A DNA stretch of 64,000 bases from Homalodisca vitripennis (taxonomy: Eukaryota; Arthropoda; Insecta; Hemiptera; Cicadellidae): NCBI RefSeq assembly GCF_021130785.1, contig NC_060210.1:181648501-181712500 (forward strand), given 5' to 3'. The position numbers and the translations under genes are program-made. How positions within the stretch are numbered: the stretch's first letter is position 1; each line of letters opens with the position of its first letter. Of the stretch, positions 10,571-21,646 are shown piece after piece. Under the pieces are notes generated by a model. It ran no database searches and was not told the DNA's origin. It worked only from the letters and a program-made list of their open reading frames with translations.

Positions 10571-12601
10571 TCAGACGATATGCAAGTCATGACAGGCTAG
10601 TCTCAACTCTCTCTTGAAGGCATCACAGCTCATACCAAAGAAGTCCAGATGTCTGGGGAGGTTGTATGCCAGGCGTTGAAGACGTGGAAAAGCACTGTGG
10701 AACATGTACTGTGTGGTGTAGTGCCGCCTTGCAAACAGCTGGGGGTGACAAAGAAGACGTGATGCCCGGAAGTCCAGCAATTCGAGCAGATCAGGTGCAT
10801 CAATGACAGAGCAGATCAACTTCTTCAAGAAAAGCAGATCATGAACTATACGTCTTGAATGGAGAGGTTCCAAGTTAAACTGAACTCGAAGGTCATCAAT
10901 CGGCACATTACGGTACTCAAAGCCCAGCCGCAGCCCAATCAAACGAATGAAGCGGTTCTGTATGTTCTCAAGCCTATCAATGTGACCAACAAGGTAAGGG
11001 TTCCAGACAGTAGAAGAATATTCAAGTATGGGTCGAACAAGGTGGACGTAGAGGATGTTCAGAGCTCGGACAGAAAAAATATCACGACTGGTCCTAATAA
11101 CAAAATAGAGTGCTACATTAGCCTTTTTGGAAATGTGATTGATATGCTCATGACAACTTAGGTCGGAAGCAAGTATGACACCCAGATCCTTTATTTTAGA
11201 ACAACGTGCCAGGGGTTGATTATTAAGGTAATAATGATAAAGAATAGGAGTATCCGACCTAGAGAATGTCACAATAGAGCACTTGGAAATGTTCAGAAGC
11301 ATATCATTAACGTCGCACCATTCTGCAAGCAAATCAATACTCTCCTGTAGGGACACACAATCCTCCACAGATGAAATTTCTTTGAAAATTTTAGCGTCAT
11401 CAGCAAAAAGTAGAACATTTGAACCCACACATTGAACCAGATCATTAATGAAGATTGTGAACAACACTGGCCCCAGTAGGGAACCCTGAGGTACACCAGA
11501 AACAGCTGGGAAAGGTTGGGATAGTGAGCCCGCCACTCGCACCTGAAGAAAACGGTCCCGTAGATAACATCCCAGCCAACTCAAGAGCGCCCCACCGACA
11601 CCAACAGCTCTGAGCTTAGCAACAAGGTGGTTGTGACTAACTCGATCAAATGCTTTCGAGAAATCTGTGTAGATGGCATCAACTTGGTGTGAGTTAGAAA
11701 ACGCTTTGAGGATACTATTTTGAAAAGATAAGAGGTTTGAAGTGGTCGAACGCCCTTTGACAAAACCATGTTGTTCAATGTTGATAACATTCTTGAGGCT
11801 GAACATCAATCTTCGAAGGACGAGCGATTCAAAGACCTTAGCCAAGGTTGACTGGATAATTATAGGGCGATAGTTCTTAATATCAGAAGGAGATCCAGAC
11901 TTTAAAATAGGTGTTATATATCCAATCTTTAAATTAGTAGGAAAGATGCCAGCAGCCATAAGAGCGTTGAAATAAACTGTGATATGAGGCGATATTACAC
12001 CGCAGCAATGCCTCAGGATCATAGGAGAGATATCATCGGGGCCAGCACCCTTGTTTGTGTCGAGCGACATCAACTCAGCCTCCACTTCTTCACAGGTGAA
12101 TTGACATGAAAATATAGAAGTTGTTGCTTCAAGGTTGTATACTGGTGGATTTTGTGACGAGGACCTGTAGACCGAGGAAAAGAACTTGGCGAACAAATCA
12201 CAGATACCCTGTGGGTTGTCCGCAAATTCATCATCAAGCTGCATTTTAGAGGGAAGAGACGGTACCCTCTTAGAAGATTTTATATGATTCCAGAAGGCAC
12301 GAATGTTTCCCTGAATAGACGAGTCAACAGTGCGGATGTATGTCGAGTAGCATTCTCTCGCCAGTTTTTTGCAGGTAGCACGAGCACCACAGAACTGAAG
12401 ATAAGTCCGATCATCAAGACTCTGTTTGAAGCGCCTATGTAAAGTCTTCTTTTTGATTATCATCTGTTTGAGATCGGGAGAAAACCAAACAGGGAAGCGC
12501 TTGATTCCCATATATTTGGGTGGGCTTGCTTTTCTAATAGTGCAACTTAACTGTGAGCAAAATTCAAAAAAACCTATGGTCAACAGAGTCTGTAACATCA
12601 A
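10571..12601 (-). CDS. CR1-like ORF2, reverse transcriptase part
   Basis: A 676-codon open frame. It contains NKGAGPDDISP (about residue 185), EQHGFVKGRSTTSN (about 276), the first catalytic Asp in IYTDFSKAFDRVSH (about 310), SGVPQGSLLGPVLF (about 368) and the catalytic box LLFADDAKIF (about 399-402), followed by the thumb and a C-terminal region ending LRLACHDLHIV. The FADDxKIF form is typical of CR1-group enzymes. There is no internal stop, so this is a recent insertion. The natural start is not the first ATG here, because the protein should be fused to the endonuclease frame at 12564-13376. Confidence 0.85.
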   Translation of the reverse strand: MMLQTLLTIGFFEFCSQLSCTIRKASPPKYMGIKRFPVWFSPDLKQMIIKKKTLHRRFKQSLDDRTYLQFCGARATCKKLARECYSTYIRTVDSSIQGNIRAFWNHIKSSKRVPSLPSKMQLDDEFADNPQGICDLFAKFFSSVYRSSSQNPPVYNLEATTSIFSCQFTCEEVEAELMSLDTNKGAGPDDISPMILRHCCGVISPHITVYFNALMAAGIFPTNLKIGYITPILKSGSPSDIKNYRPIIIQSTLAKVFESLVLRRLMFSLKNVINIEQHGFVKGRSTTSNLLSFQNSILKAFSNSHQVDAIYTDFSKAFDRVSHNHLVAKLRAVGVGGALLSWLGCYLRDRFLQVRVAGSLSQPFPAVSGVPQGSLLGPVLFTIFINDLVQCVGSNVLLFADDAKIFKEISSVEDCVSLQESIDLLAEWCDVNDMLLNISKCSIVTFSRSDTPILYHYYLNNQPLARCSKIKDLGVILASDLSCHEHINHISKKANVALYFVIRTSRDIFSVRALNILYVHLVRPILEYSSTVWNPYLVGHIDRLENIQNRFIRLIGLRLGFEYRNVPIDDLRVQFNLEPLHSRRIVHDLLFLKKLICSVIDAPDLLELLDFRASRLLCHPQLFARRHYTTQYMFHSAFPRLQRLAYNLPRHLDFFGMSCDAFKRELRLACHDLHIV

Positions 12602-13376
12602 GTAGAGGGTAATTTAGGAGTTGCACCCATTCAAACACGAAGTTAAGGTCACATTTTCTTATATTGGGAGTAAAGACACCATAATTCAGTTCTTCTTTGG
12701 GGCGCACGAAGATTTCCATTTCCAAAGCAGGATGATGGCATTCGGCTGCAAGGAGCGGGTCAGAGGCATTTAGGACGCGTAAGGCTTCAGAAGAGAAGAC
12801 CAAATCGAGAAAAACACCTCGCTCATTTCTGATGTAGTTATATTGGTTGAGATTTAGGAAGGACATAACATCGTATACAGTCTGTGCAGATAGATCCAAG
12901 AGGCAAGAAGAGGGATTAGACCAATCAACATTTGGTAGGTTGAAGTCCCCCACCACCAACCTGATGTTAAAGATAGGATTGGCAACAAAGAGTTCCTCAA
13001 GTAGGGAGGAGAATTCAATGTACTGAGATGAGTTCAGGTTGGGGGGTAGATACACACCGCCCAGGAAGAAAAAGGAGTTATTGAGCTTAATGGTTGTGAA
13101 GACACACTCAATACAGCCACTGGACGGGTGGAGCTCCCAAGAATCGAGATCCTTTCTGATTGCCACCAAGACGCCCCCACCACCAGTTTTGAGACTCGAT
13201 AAAGATGATCTATCGCACCTGTATACAGTATAGTTGTCAAATCCAAGTTCAGAATTACTGACATCGGGTGTGAGATTGGTTTCAACTAAAACAACAATAT
13301 CGTAGATCGAATGGCTTAGAGATTGGCGAAGTAGTGAAAACTTTGTTCTTAGACCATTAACATTTTGGAAAAGCAT
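12564..13376 (-). CDS. CR1-like ORF2, endonuclease part
   Basis: A 270-codon frame beginning MLFQNVNGLRTKFS. It shows the apurinic/apyrimidinic-type endonuclease signatures in order: FQNVNGLR (metal-binding Asn), VLVETNL (catalytic Glu), YRCDRSS, GGGVLVAI, VVGDFNLPNVDW (catalytic Asp/Asn) and ECHHPALEME, where SDHxP is more usual. The frame runs into a stop soon after the RT frame begins. The change falls at an A-run near 12567-12572 on the plus strand, so one indel, real or from sequencing, separates the two halves. ORF1 ends 27 bp upstream. Confidence 0.85.
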   Translation of the reverse strand: MLFQNVNGLRTKFSLLRQSLSHSIYDIVVLVETNLTPDVSNSELGFDNYTVYRCDRSSLSSLKTGGGGVLVAIRKDLDSWELHPSSGCIECVFTTIKLNNSFFFLGGVYLPPNLNSSQYIEFSSLLEELFVANPIFNIRLVVGDFNLPNVDWSNPSSCLLDLSAQTVYDVMSFLNLNQYNYIRNERGVFLDLVFSSEALRVLNASDPLLAAECHHPALEMEIFVRPKEELNYGVFTPNIRKCDLNFVFEWVQLLNYPLLDVTDSVDHRFF

Positions 13377-13402
13377 GCAGAGTTGGTCTTGACCGTTGGA
13401 AA

Positions 13403-14284
13403 TTAGGCGTTTTTTGGCTTAGATTTAACAATTGTAGGTATGCCATTGACATATCTGATTGTAATATCGGCCTCACCACTACTCTGCCTGATTTTAAGCT
13501 GATCCCTTAGGGCATTTAAGTGTTTAGTTTCATTGGGTGTTCGATCTCTGGATACTTTTACATCTTGAAGGATACCATCAACAGTTATAAGGCGCTCACT
13601 TGAAAAGTTACGAAGTATTTCCAAGGCGTCACTCTGGCTTTTCAGCATGGCTTTCAGTGGCCGGGCCTTGTTGGAAGCAGCCTTTCCAAGACGAACGGTA
13701 GGGAATTTGTAGGAGATAAGTCCGGGGCAAGTAGCTTCAAAAAGCTTAGCGGTAAGTCTTTCATCATGGGATTTTTTAGCCTCAGTATCTCTGCTGCTAG
13801 ATTCCGTCAAGTTATAGACCATAACATTGCAAGCTCGCCTGGAACGATCATTCATCTCAGAAATGATGTCCTCGGGTTTTAAAACCTGTGACGCCTTTGC
13901 AGTCTCAAGAGCATCGAGGCGCTTTTCCGTACATGCGATTCTATCTTCAAACGCAGTTAACTTAGTGTTAAGAGCATCAATCTTGGTAGGAAGTTCCATT
14001 AAGGTGTCCATCTTGGTGGAGAGCTCGGATAGCAATGAGGCAAAACCTGCTATTTGTGATATAAGAATATTAATGGGTTTCTTATTGTCATCTTCACAGT
14101 CAGACCTAAGACATTCCCACTTAAGACTCTGGTCGGCCGCCAAACGATCATATTCAGCCTTAGATATTTTAACACAGTCCCTATGGAACCATCTACCACA
14201 AAAGTCATCGCATTTGATTCCCTGTTGGCGTTCCGTAACCTCTCGAAGACAGACGCCACAAGAGTACTTTATCGGTGTTGCCAT
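13403..14284 (-). CDS. CR1-like ORF1 protein with PHD finger and coiled coil
   Basis: 293 codons starting MATPIKYSCGVC. A C4-H-C3 PHD-type zinc finger occupies about residues 9-62: CGVC, KCDDFC, FHRDC, then WECLRSDC. A heptad-like helical region (about 75-135, with SLLSELSTKMDTLMELP and TKLTAFEDRIACTEKRL) suggests a coiled coil for oligomerisation. The C-terminal half, with RACNVMVYNL and VRLGKAASNKARPLK, resembles the RRM-like, basic nucleic-acid-binding part of such ORF1 proteins. The expected role is RNA binding in the retrotransposition particle. The frame is intact. Confidence 0.8.
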   Translation of the reverse strand: MATPIKYSCGVCLREVTERQQGIKCDDFCGRWFHRDCVKISKAEYDRLAADQSLKWECLRSDCEDDNKKPINILISQIAGFASLLSELSTKMDTLMELPTKIDALNTKLTAFEDRIACTEKRLDALETAKASQVLKPEDIISEMNDRSRRACNVMVYNLTESSSRDTEAKKSHDERLTAKLFEATCPGLISYKFPTVRLGKAASNKARPLKAMLKSQSDALEILRNFSSERLITVDGILQDVKVSRDRTPNETKHLNALRDQLKIRQSSGEADITIRYVNGIPTIVKSKPKNA

Positions 14285-14649
14285 TACAGATATAGCAACC
14301 CAAGCAGTGGAGATAGCTGATTCAAAAATTCAAAAACAAAACAAATCCACCCCTAGAAAAAAGAACAAGAGAGCAAATAATAACCCTTCAAAAAAGGCGA
14401 AGAGATAATACAGTGGATAATCATCATAATTGCAGGATTCATAGGGGCTGAAAATTACTAAGTGCTTCTCATAAAGTGTTTCGGTTTCGGCCAACTTCAG
14501 GTGGACTGCAGAGGTCAATGCTTCTGTTTTATGTGTACGGAGGCGGGTCACAGGTGGGACGATTGTAAGGTAGAAGCCCGGTGTTGTCTCGGCTTGGAGC
14601 TTAATGTACCCCCCCCCCTAAAAAACTGAAACACCTTGGTATGTTTGCT

Positions 14650-15260
14650 TGTTTTTTCTTCCAACAGATTCTGGGACAGTGCCAGTTAAAACGTAAGATT
14701 ACAAAACCGATTGTCATAATAAGCGACCAATACCGTGACAGGGACGGACTGTACTGGTTCTGTGGCACTCTCGGAACCACTGCAATCTGGGTGTCTAACA
14801 CGAACGTGTTCGGAAGAGCTCTGGGATCTGCCGGGACTTAGTTTGGATGAATAGCGATGACGTCACTATCATCAGCTGCTATTTCACACCCAATGAAATC
14901 GTAGCTCAGTCAGTGGAAATTTGATTGTCACCGGCGATTTTAACTCAAAGGCAATCGAATATGGAATGCAATTGTGACAGGGTCTAGAGGTAACTGCATT
15001 CTGGAGATGGGTGGACGGATTGCTCTTGCTGTCGTGAATTAGGGGAATACTCTCGCATTCCGACGGTTGGGATACGTCTTTACTATCAGGGATGTTAATT
15101 TTTCGGTGAAAAACATCCATAGAAGAATTTACTAGATGGTGATGGAGTACTTTACTGGGCCTGATCACTAATATATTATCTTCAGTAACGTGCTAACGAA
15201 TCGGGAGTTCCGGTCTGGACAACGCCAACGACCTCAAGCAAAGGTCGCTTCAGATTCAGC
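14650..15260 (+). pseudogene. Endonuclease fragment of a second RNase H-type LINE
   Basis: The frame at 14641-14841 carries IVIISDQYRDRDGLYWF and LGTTAIWVSNTNVF, which match the start of the endonuclease domain in R1/I-type LINEs. Downstream, in shifting frames, come TGDFNSKA (the GDFN catalytic motif) and SRGNCILEMGGRIALAVVN. Stops and frame changes are frequent. It lies directly beside the 5' end of the CR1-like element. It may belong to the same family as the decayed element at 34920-36530, but the two do not overlap in the parts they keep. Confidence 0.65.
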
Positions 15261-16767
15261 ATCTATGTTTTATCATCTAATGTCAAAATGAATCTATAAA
15301 AACGATTGGAGAAATCAGAATTTAATGAAAATGAAATCCATCGAGAATGAGAAATACTCTAATTGTGTATTTTTAGCTAAAGAAAGATCGTTAATGTAAA
15401 TTTGTGTATATAAACTATCGTATTATTTCCCATTTCTTAGCACTGTATATTTAATTACGGTCGTAGAAAGGCTATTCAGTGGCCATGAGAAGTTGATTTA
15501 CTGTTGATTTAATGTTTTTATTTGTTCATCTGTACATAGGCTAAACTAGGGCTACATGGCTCCTTTTTGCATTTAACCTCAAATAAATTATGCACTATAA
15601 TATGTGAAAATAAACTTGTTACAAAATGATATAATAATATTACACTTTTTGTAATTATGTTTAACTTGTTTTGAACGTTTTCTACGCTATTTACGAGTAT
15701 AATTCTCACCAAAAATATCAAAACAAAATATGTTTATAATCACTCTCATTTACTCTTACAAACTTCCTGTATACAGCAAATCCCACTAACCGACCAAGTG
15801 AGAAGGATCAGATTAGACAATGAGACGACCGTTTTTATGATCTTAAATATTAAGTACGTTATAGCCTCAAAAAAACTAAGGCTAAAATCAGAACATCTAA
15901 TGCAAAATTGTTTTACGATTCGAATATTCAAATCCATAGAGACTAGTGCAACATTTACGGAATTAAAAAATATATCATAGTAAAAGAAAAAGAAGGATAA
16001 CATGAAGTACCGCGTTGAACTTCTCACATGACAATTACATGTCTAATAAATCCTGCAACTATTCGGGTTTTGTAATACAGTTTTTAGTATTTTGCATTTT
16101 AAAAGATTATACTATGAGAAGAAAATTAGGTGCGATTTCCGCTTGATTATATTAAGTATCAATTTTTTGAAACCAACTTTAAAATAAGCAAACCCAAGAT
16201 ATTAGTGTTTTGACAAATCATTTTGCAGCAAATTTAGAGAATAACTGTGTTTAATAACTTTTTAAGTATAAATTTCCCTTTAAGTTTCTAACATTTTTTC
16301 CTTTCGAGGTCTGATTTTCTATCACGTAAAGTATTTCATTCAAAGTGAAAACATTTTCACTGTCTCTCAGCAGCCAGGGGGTGCGTACGTAATGTATACA
16401 GACTAGAGCTGACAAACGTAAGCAGTTTCTGTACAGTTTTTTGTTGCGTCGTATGGGTTACAGTAAAGAGGGAAAATTGCGTTAACGCAGATAAGGCTTA
16501 AGGAATAGCCAAGGTTAAAGTACAGTCCCACATCTATCCGATAAATAGTTTGATCGAAATCCTTGTCTAACAGAAACACCCGTCTCCGGGAAAATAAGCA
16601 AAATTACATCAGTTCTATATGTATGGACTGCCTTAAACTAAGGATTAATGCACGGCCCCCACTGCGACTGACCAAGATCTGATTAGTACAGGCCAGATTA
16701 GTACTACAGTGCTGCCACCCATCATCAACCGCTATGTTATATTATACATCTGGCTGGCCGTTTACTC
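15261..16767. other. Gene-free stretch, nothing recognised
   Basis: A+T-rich DNA with short frames in both directions and no motif I could name. Confidence 0.6.
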
Positions 16768-16775
16768 CTTACGTA

Positions 16776-16943
16776 GTCCTCCTCCGTAGACTAATGGATA
16801 TAGTCTCGGCTCTCAAACTGAGAGATCACGGGTTCAAATCCCGGGGAGGGCCAATCATGCATAGACACGAATAAATAGTGTACTTTGCAAATAAAATAAT
16901 AATAATAATAACACAGTGTACTTCGAAGGCAGAATAGCTAAGG
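16776..16943 (+). mobile_element. tRNA-derived SINE, copy 1
   Basis: A tRNA-like head (16777-16853) has an A-box-like region around GACTAATGGATATAGTC, an anticodon-like arm CTCGG...CTGAG, and a B box GGTTCAAATCC at 16831-16841. The homology to the second copy continues past the tRNA part (AATCATG ... GTACTTCGAAGGC). An 8-bp direct repeat CTTACGTA flanks it at 16768-16775 and 16944-16951. The anticodon loop is 8 nt and the acceptor stem is poor, so it is a SINE and not a tRNA gene. Confidence 0.75.
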
Positions 16944-16951
16944 CTTACGTA

Positions 16952-19723
16952 TTTATCACAGCTGATTGATTAAAATTGTTAGAACCACCTGCCATAGGTT
17001 ACATGCTTCACACTCTTTTACTGTATAAAATGTCTTATAATAAGGTAAGTAATAATTACTGGAATTTTTACTACAAGTGTGAACTAGTGATCATATGATT
17101 CTATATTCTAGCTGTGGGGGCAGTTACGGTAAAGTTGAAATACAAGATAGTACAAGATAATTACAAGATAATTTTTAACAAAATAATGTCGAAAAATTAT
17201 TGTAAAAATGAAAGGAGTTTTATTGTAAAAAACAAAAAAGACAATTAAGCACATTGATTAATAGATGTATACAGTTCTTATAAACAATAAACAAACGGGT
17301 CCCTGCTCTCTGTCTAAATATTTTTATTGATTCTTAAATCCTTGAAACCTTGCTCTGACAATGAAAATCAGTCGTATATTATAATTAAATCTAACATTTA
17401 TCTTAAATAATAAATTTCTATACGCCTTATTATAAGGTTCACTATTGAAAGAAACATATTTATATGCATTCATAGCTTATCTAACTTATAAACAACATTT
17501 TAGTTTATAATAAAATGTTGGCATTTATCGTGAAATAAAATGCATACTAACATAAATTTACAGTGAAAATTGTTATTAATATCATAGATAAAAGCTTACT
17601 CTTATTATGTATTTATCCATGTGAATTTTGTGTAATTCATACTATACTTTTATATTGCTACCTCAGGGTACTTACTACTATAATTATGTTTCAGTTCAGT
17701 AAGAAGTAGTATAAATTAATTATTATAGTAAAGTTGCTTACTTTTGATGCTCTAAAAAAAATGTATCCGGGTTTTTGTTGAACTCATCATAATGTTTAAT
17801 ATTACAGTAAAACATAAGTTTATTTAAATAACTGCATGAATATGCCTGCCAAGTTTTATTGAAACTTAATAAAAATAATAAAATTAGCAGGGTGATTCAA
17901 TTTTTAACTCAAATTACTAACTCAAAGAATATCTTTGAATTCTTAGTAATGTTTGCGTTTAATTTGGAAAATTGTTTCTCAGTATATTATAAAGGTTTCA
18001 TAAGTATGTATGTCACTTCTCAAATCTAACGTTAAGAGAAAAGAAAAGACTTGAACGAACGAACTAAACTTAAGAAACAAAATGTCCACTAGCAAGTATG
18101 GCACTTAATTATCTTCAGTTGCAATAGAAAGACTATACATATTAACGATGATGAGGACGAACGCACTCCTATTCGTATTGAACGAATCGTGGTGACCGCA
18201 CGGGTCTTGTGACGTCACAGTACCAGCACGCCGGACTGTACTAATCTGTAATTTGGCCTTGGGCTGGCCCATCCCGGTTTGCCAGTCCTTATGGGCATAG
18301 GAACGGAGATTGCTATGAATTAATCTATTGATAAATAATATTGTACCATCTTCACACCTGCTACGAGACACTACAGGGCAGCATTTTTAATACGTAAATA
18401 CCTAATTTCAGTATAGTAAATGCTACTTATGAGCATTTATCTTTTCGGTGTATCTAAGAGTAATACTACTTTGCGTGACTGATGAGAAACTTGAAATTTA
18501 AAAAACTACAATTAAATCTTTTGAGCAATCAATTGCTGCGTTGTTTTTCATTATTAATTAATACCTTGAATTTGATGTACAACTCGACCTTTGCTACCAT
18601 TTGTTTTTGCTATCTTCTTACCGCTCGTCCTCTTCGATCGTTCTCTTGATGTCTCTGTTTGTAGCTTAAAAACTTGATATTTATAAATATTATTGATATA
18701 AAGAGTATTATTAATTTATGTATTATCAACGCGCTGACTAACTATTTGGCTACCTTTTGTTTGGATGAAGTTCGACGCTGTCCCTTGGGCCGTACCACGT
18801 CACATGCAAACCGCGGTACTGGTTCTGGGATCTCGTCCCAAATGTTGATCTATACACCTCATAATTAAAAAAAAGTTTTGTGTTTAGACGTACTTATATA
18901 TTAATGTTTGTGTAAATTCTGACGACCAAATGGTCAGAACATTAAGCGTCTTGCAGTAGTCAGTACTTGCTTAGACGTTGTGTAATACTCACAAATGAGT
19001 GAAAGCTGGATATTGGATTGAGGCTAAACTGTTTAAACAACACGTGTGTTTTATTAATCAACTATTTTAAATGAAACAAAATACTTTCAAATTGGAAGAT
19101 TGGAAATTTGGAAGCCAGTGGGCGGAGTCTTATAGTCAAATGTGTATGATACCCACAAAAGGCCCGGTATGATACACATATAAGTGTGAAAAAACTTTCG
19201 ATTTACACACATATGTATATAAAATAATTATTTTAGTTACCAAAATTAAAAGGGCAGTAACCAAGAATTAGTGCCGGTTTGGGCCGGTCACGGAGGGTGG
19301 GAGTCTATTTAATTGGATTTACTTCGACTTTACAAAAATGCCGGATTACAGATTGTACTGATCCAGACCGGTCACAGTAAAAGGTTGTCTTTTTAATTAC
19401 AAATATTTTCGTATCCCAAAATTTCCAGCCAAGCTGGGCTGCGCTGGTCTGGTCCGGTCGCAGTGGGCGGTATGCTTAAGAAGACATTAAACTCAATAAT
19501 TAAATCTGTTCAAATATTTAAAATAATTATGGTTTCTTAAACACAGTTAGACCTGTCATCGATTTGTTCTTCTTAACATGTCCCAGAACTGGAGAATTCC
19601 ATGAATTTACTAAATAGCTATGATGTATACAAATATTTATCCATAATCAAGTATAAAAGCAACGTCCCAAACACAAGTAACAGTATAATCAAAACAACAA
19701 TAAACTGACGTGTTTACATCAAG
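16952..19723. other. Gene-free stretch with weak dispersed CCGGTCRCRG motifs
   Basis: Mostly featureless A+T-rich DNA. Three GC-rich motifs of the form CCGGTC[AG]C[AG]G occur at about 19284, 19368 and 19454 at roughly 85-bp spacing, possibly a very decayed tandem repeat. A GC-richer patch at about 18180-18300 has no recognisable coding content. Confidence 0.45.
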
Positions 19724-19735
19724 AACGACTTGCTG

Positions 19736-19895
19736 AGTCCTCATCCGTAGACTTATGGTTATACAGTAGTCTCGGCTCTCTAACCGAGAGATCACGGATT
19801 CAAATCCCGTGGAGGTCCAATCATGTTCTCTGACAATAAAAACCAGTGCACTTCGAAGCCGGCATAGCTGACGCCGAAGCTTAAATGAGATAAAA
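19736..19895 (+). mobile_element. tRNA-derived SINE, copy 2
   Basis: Same family as 16776-16943: GTCCTCATCCGTAGAC, an anticodon-like arm CTCGG...CCGAG, a B-box-like GATTCAAATCCC, and a shared tRNA-unrelated body (AATCATG ... CACTTCGAAGCCGGCATAGC). An exact 12-bp target duplication AACGACTTGCTG flanks it at 19724-19735 and 19896-19907. The 160-bp length and short A-rich end (GAGATAAAA) fit a LINE-mobilised SINE. Confidence 0.85.
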
Positions 19896-19907
19896 AACGA
19901 CTTGCTG

Positions 19908-21640
19908 CTTACAAACATAGAGTTAGTTATGTTTTTGTTGCTGTTCACTTTTGGTCTCCGTTTATGGTTTGTGACGCTCCTATCCATCCAATATACGCAG
20001 TGAAGCAACTTTAAGCTGCACTGTTAACTTAATGCCCAAATGTATCTTTAGCCTAGGCGTGAAGAATGCTACTTCGACTCCCTGTAGAAGCCACTTCTTC
20101 CAACTTACACTTCAATGAACGAGGGGTTGGTTACGTTATAAACATCACTGACCCGCTAAACTCCAACGACATCTTTCATTCCTGCATGATATTAATGAGG
20201 CCTTCCCGTCTTCTAATCAATAACCGCTATGAAGCACTTTGTTAATGCTTTTGTTATAACGATAATATTATGTATTTATAAAACTTTTCGCCAATTGAAA
20301 AAAATATATCTTAACACTGTTTTTGTTAGTTACAGTGCAGTATTTTGACGTTTCCTACTTTTTATTTAGTATGCAAAGTGATTTTGATGATGATGATGAT
20401 GGCTTGCTAGTAATGTTATTTTAAGCTAGTGTTTTTACTAGTAATGCAAGTATGTTTTGTAAAGTCTGTGGTAGGTAATTGTAACACTTGCCATTGGCTA
20501 ACCTGGAGTTAAACGTTGTTCGTTGTATAGAAAATTGAAAAGTATAACGTAAATGGCGGCGTGTTGGCTTAGTGGATTATAATTATCGTTTTGTAAGATT
20601 GTTAGTGCGGCACATCAATATTTAGATTGCTACTTTTCAGCGATACAACGACTGCACATCTTCAATAGATTATTTCATTGTATAACTTGTCAGTGAAAAA
20701 TCAAGTTGTCACCACTTATATAGGGAGAAAATTGAAATATGTCTTCATACAGGGTAAACATAAAGAAATTGGATATAGTTAACATTACAATTAGGCCTGA
20801 ATAAGAAAAAACGATCGTTAAAAAAGTTTTATTATATCTTTAAATTAAACTCAGTTGTGTACTAACTGAATATTTCAATGTAGATATCAAATTCAATTGA
20901 GTTATTTTATGTACAATTAGTAGACATAGCCTATAGGCTGACAAAAACCTGTTATCTAAAAGTCCTCCGCTCTGCTGTTATCTATCCAAAATGATAGTGA
21001 TAGGCTATATATAGTATCTTTGATTGGTTGGACTAAGATTACCTGTATAGAATATTTATCACAAAGATGGTTTATTTCTCAATATAAATTTGTATGAATT
21101 ATTTAATTGAATTTTTTTGTTAATAAATAATGAAATTAACTGCGTGAGAGAATTTCTTTTTATTCACTTAGGACAAGAAGATGAGTAAATCCCTCATTGT
21201 AGCTAGTTCTAAAAGAGGTTTTGTACTGTTTCCTGTAAAAATATTCAGGATTGGTTGTTGGTAGGGGTGGTTTCCTGTTTTACGGATAAAAGGCACTATT
21301 TCATTTACCTCATCTTTGAACAATGGGATGTTAGCCTACTTCAGCCTCTTGCAGTCAGTCAAAGCGGGTAGGAGAGAAAACACTCCCTCATGTTTAGGCT
21401 TGTAAAAACTTGAAGGGAGCCCCACTAGTGACCTCCAGGGGTAGACTTTAATACGTGTTTTACACTTGTTAGTCGATGATTGATTGATTCTATATATTAT
21501 CTAACTTCGATATTATATAATAATCGTACGCAACAAGAATTATATTATATTAACAACAAAAATAATTCATTACAATTCTTAGTAAAATAAATATGTCAAT
21601 GACATTAACAAATTACAAAACAAACTTTTTTGTAGACATA
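19908..21640. other. Gene-free stretch, nothing recognised
   Basis: A+T-rich DNA. Only a short GATGATGATGATGATGG run near 20385 and scattered chance frames were noticed. Confidence 0.6.
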
Positions 21641-21646
21641 CATTAA

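Larger units (their letters stand above)
9838..14605 (-). mobile_element. Nearly full-length CR1-like non-LTR retrotransposon
   Basis: Minus strand. From 5' to 3': a 5' UTR (about 14285-14605), ORF1 with a PHD finger, ORF2 with endonuclease and reverse transcriptase, an A+T-rich 3' UTR, and a terminal short repeat that reads AAATAAATAAAT on the minus strand (TTTATTTATTTATT on the plus strand at about 9842-9860). A PHD-type ORF1, no RNase H, and a short 3' repeat instead of poly(A) fit the CR1/L2 group. I saw no target duplication, which is usual for this group. The only clear lesion is a frame change between endonuclease and RT. Confidence 0.85.

Noticed and set aside
13827..14408. Plus-strand 193-codon frame
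   Set aside because: It is antisense to the well-supported PHD-finger ORF1 of the CR1-like element.
16777..16853. tRNA gene
   Set aside because: A and B boxes are present, but the acceptor stem pairs poorly, the anticodon loop has 8 nt, and the match to the copy at 19736 continues past the tRNA part; it is a SINE.
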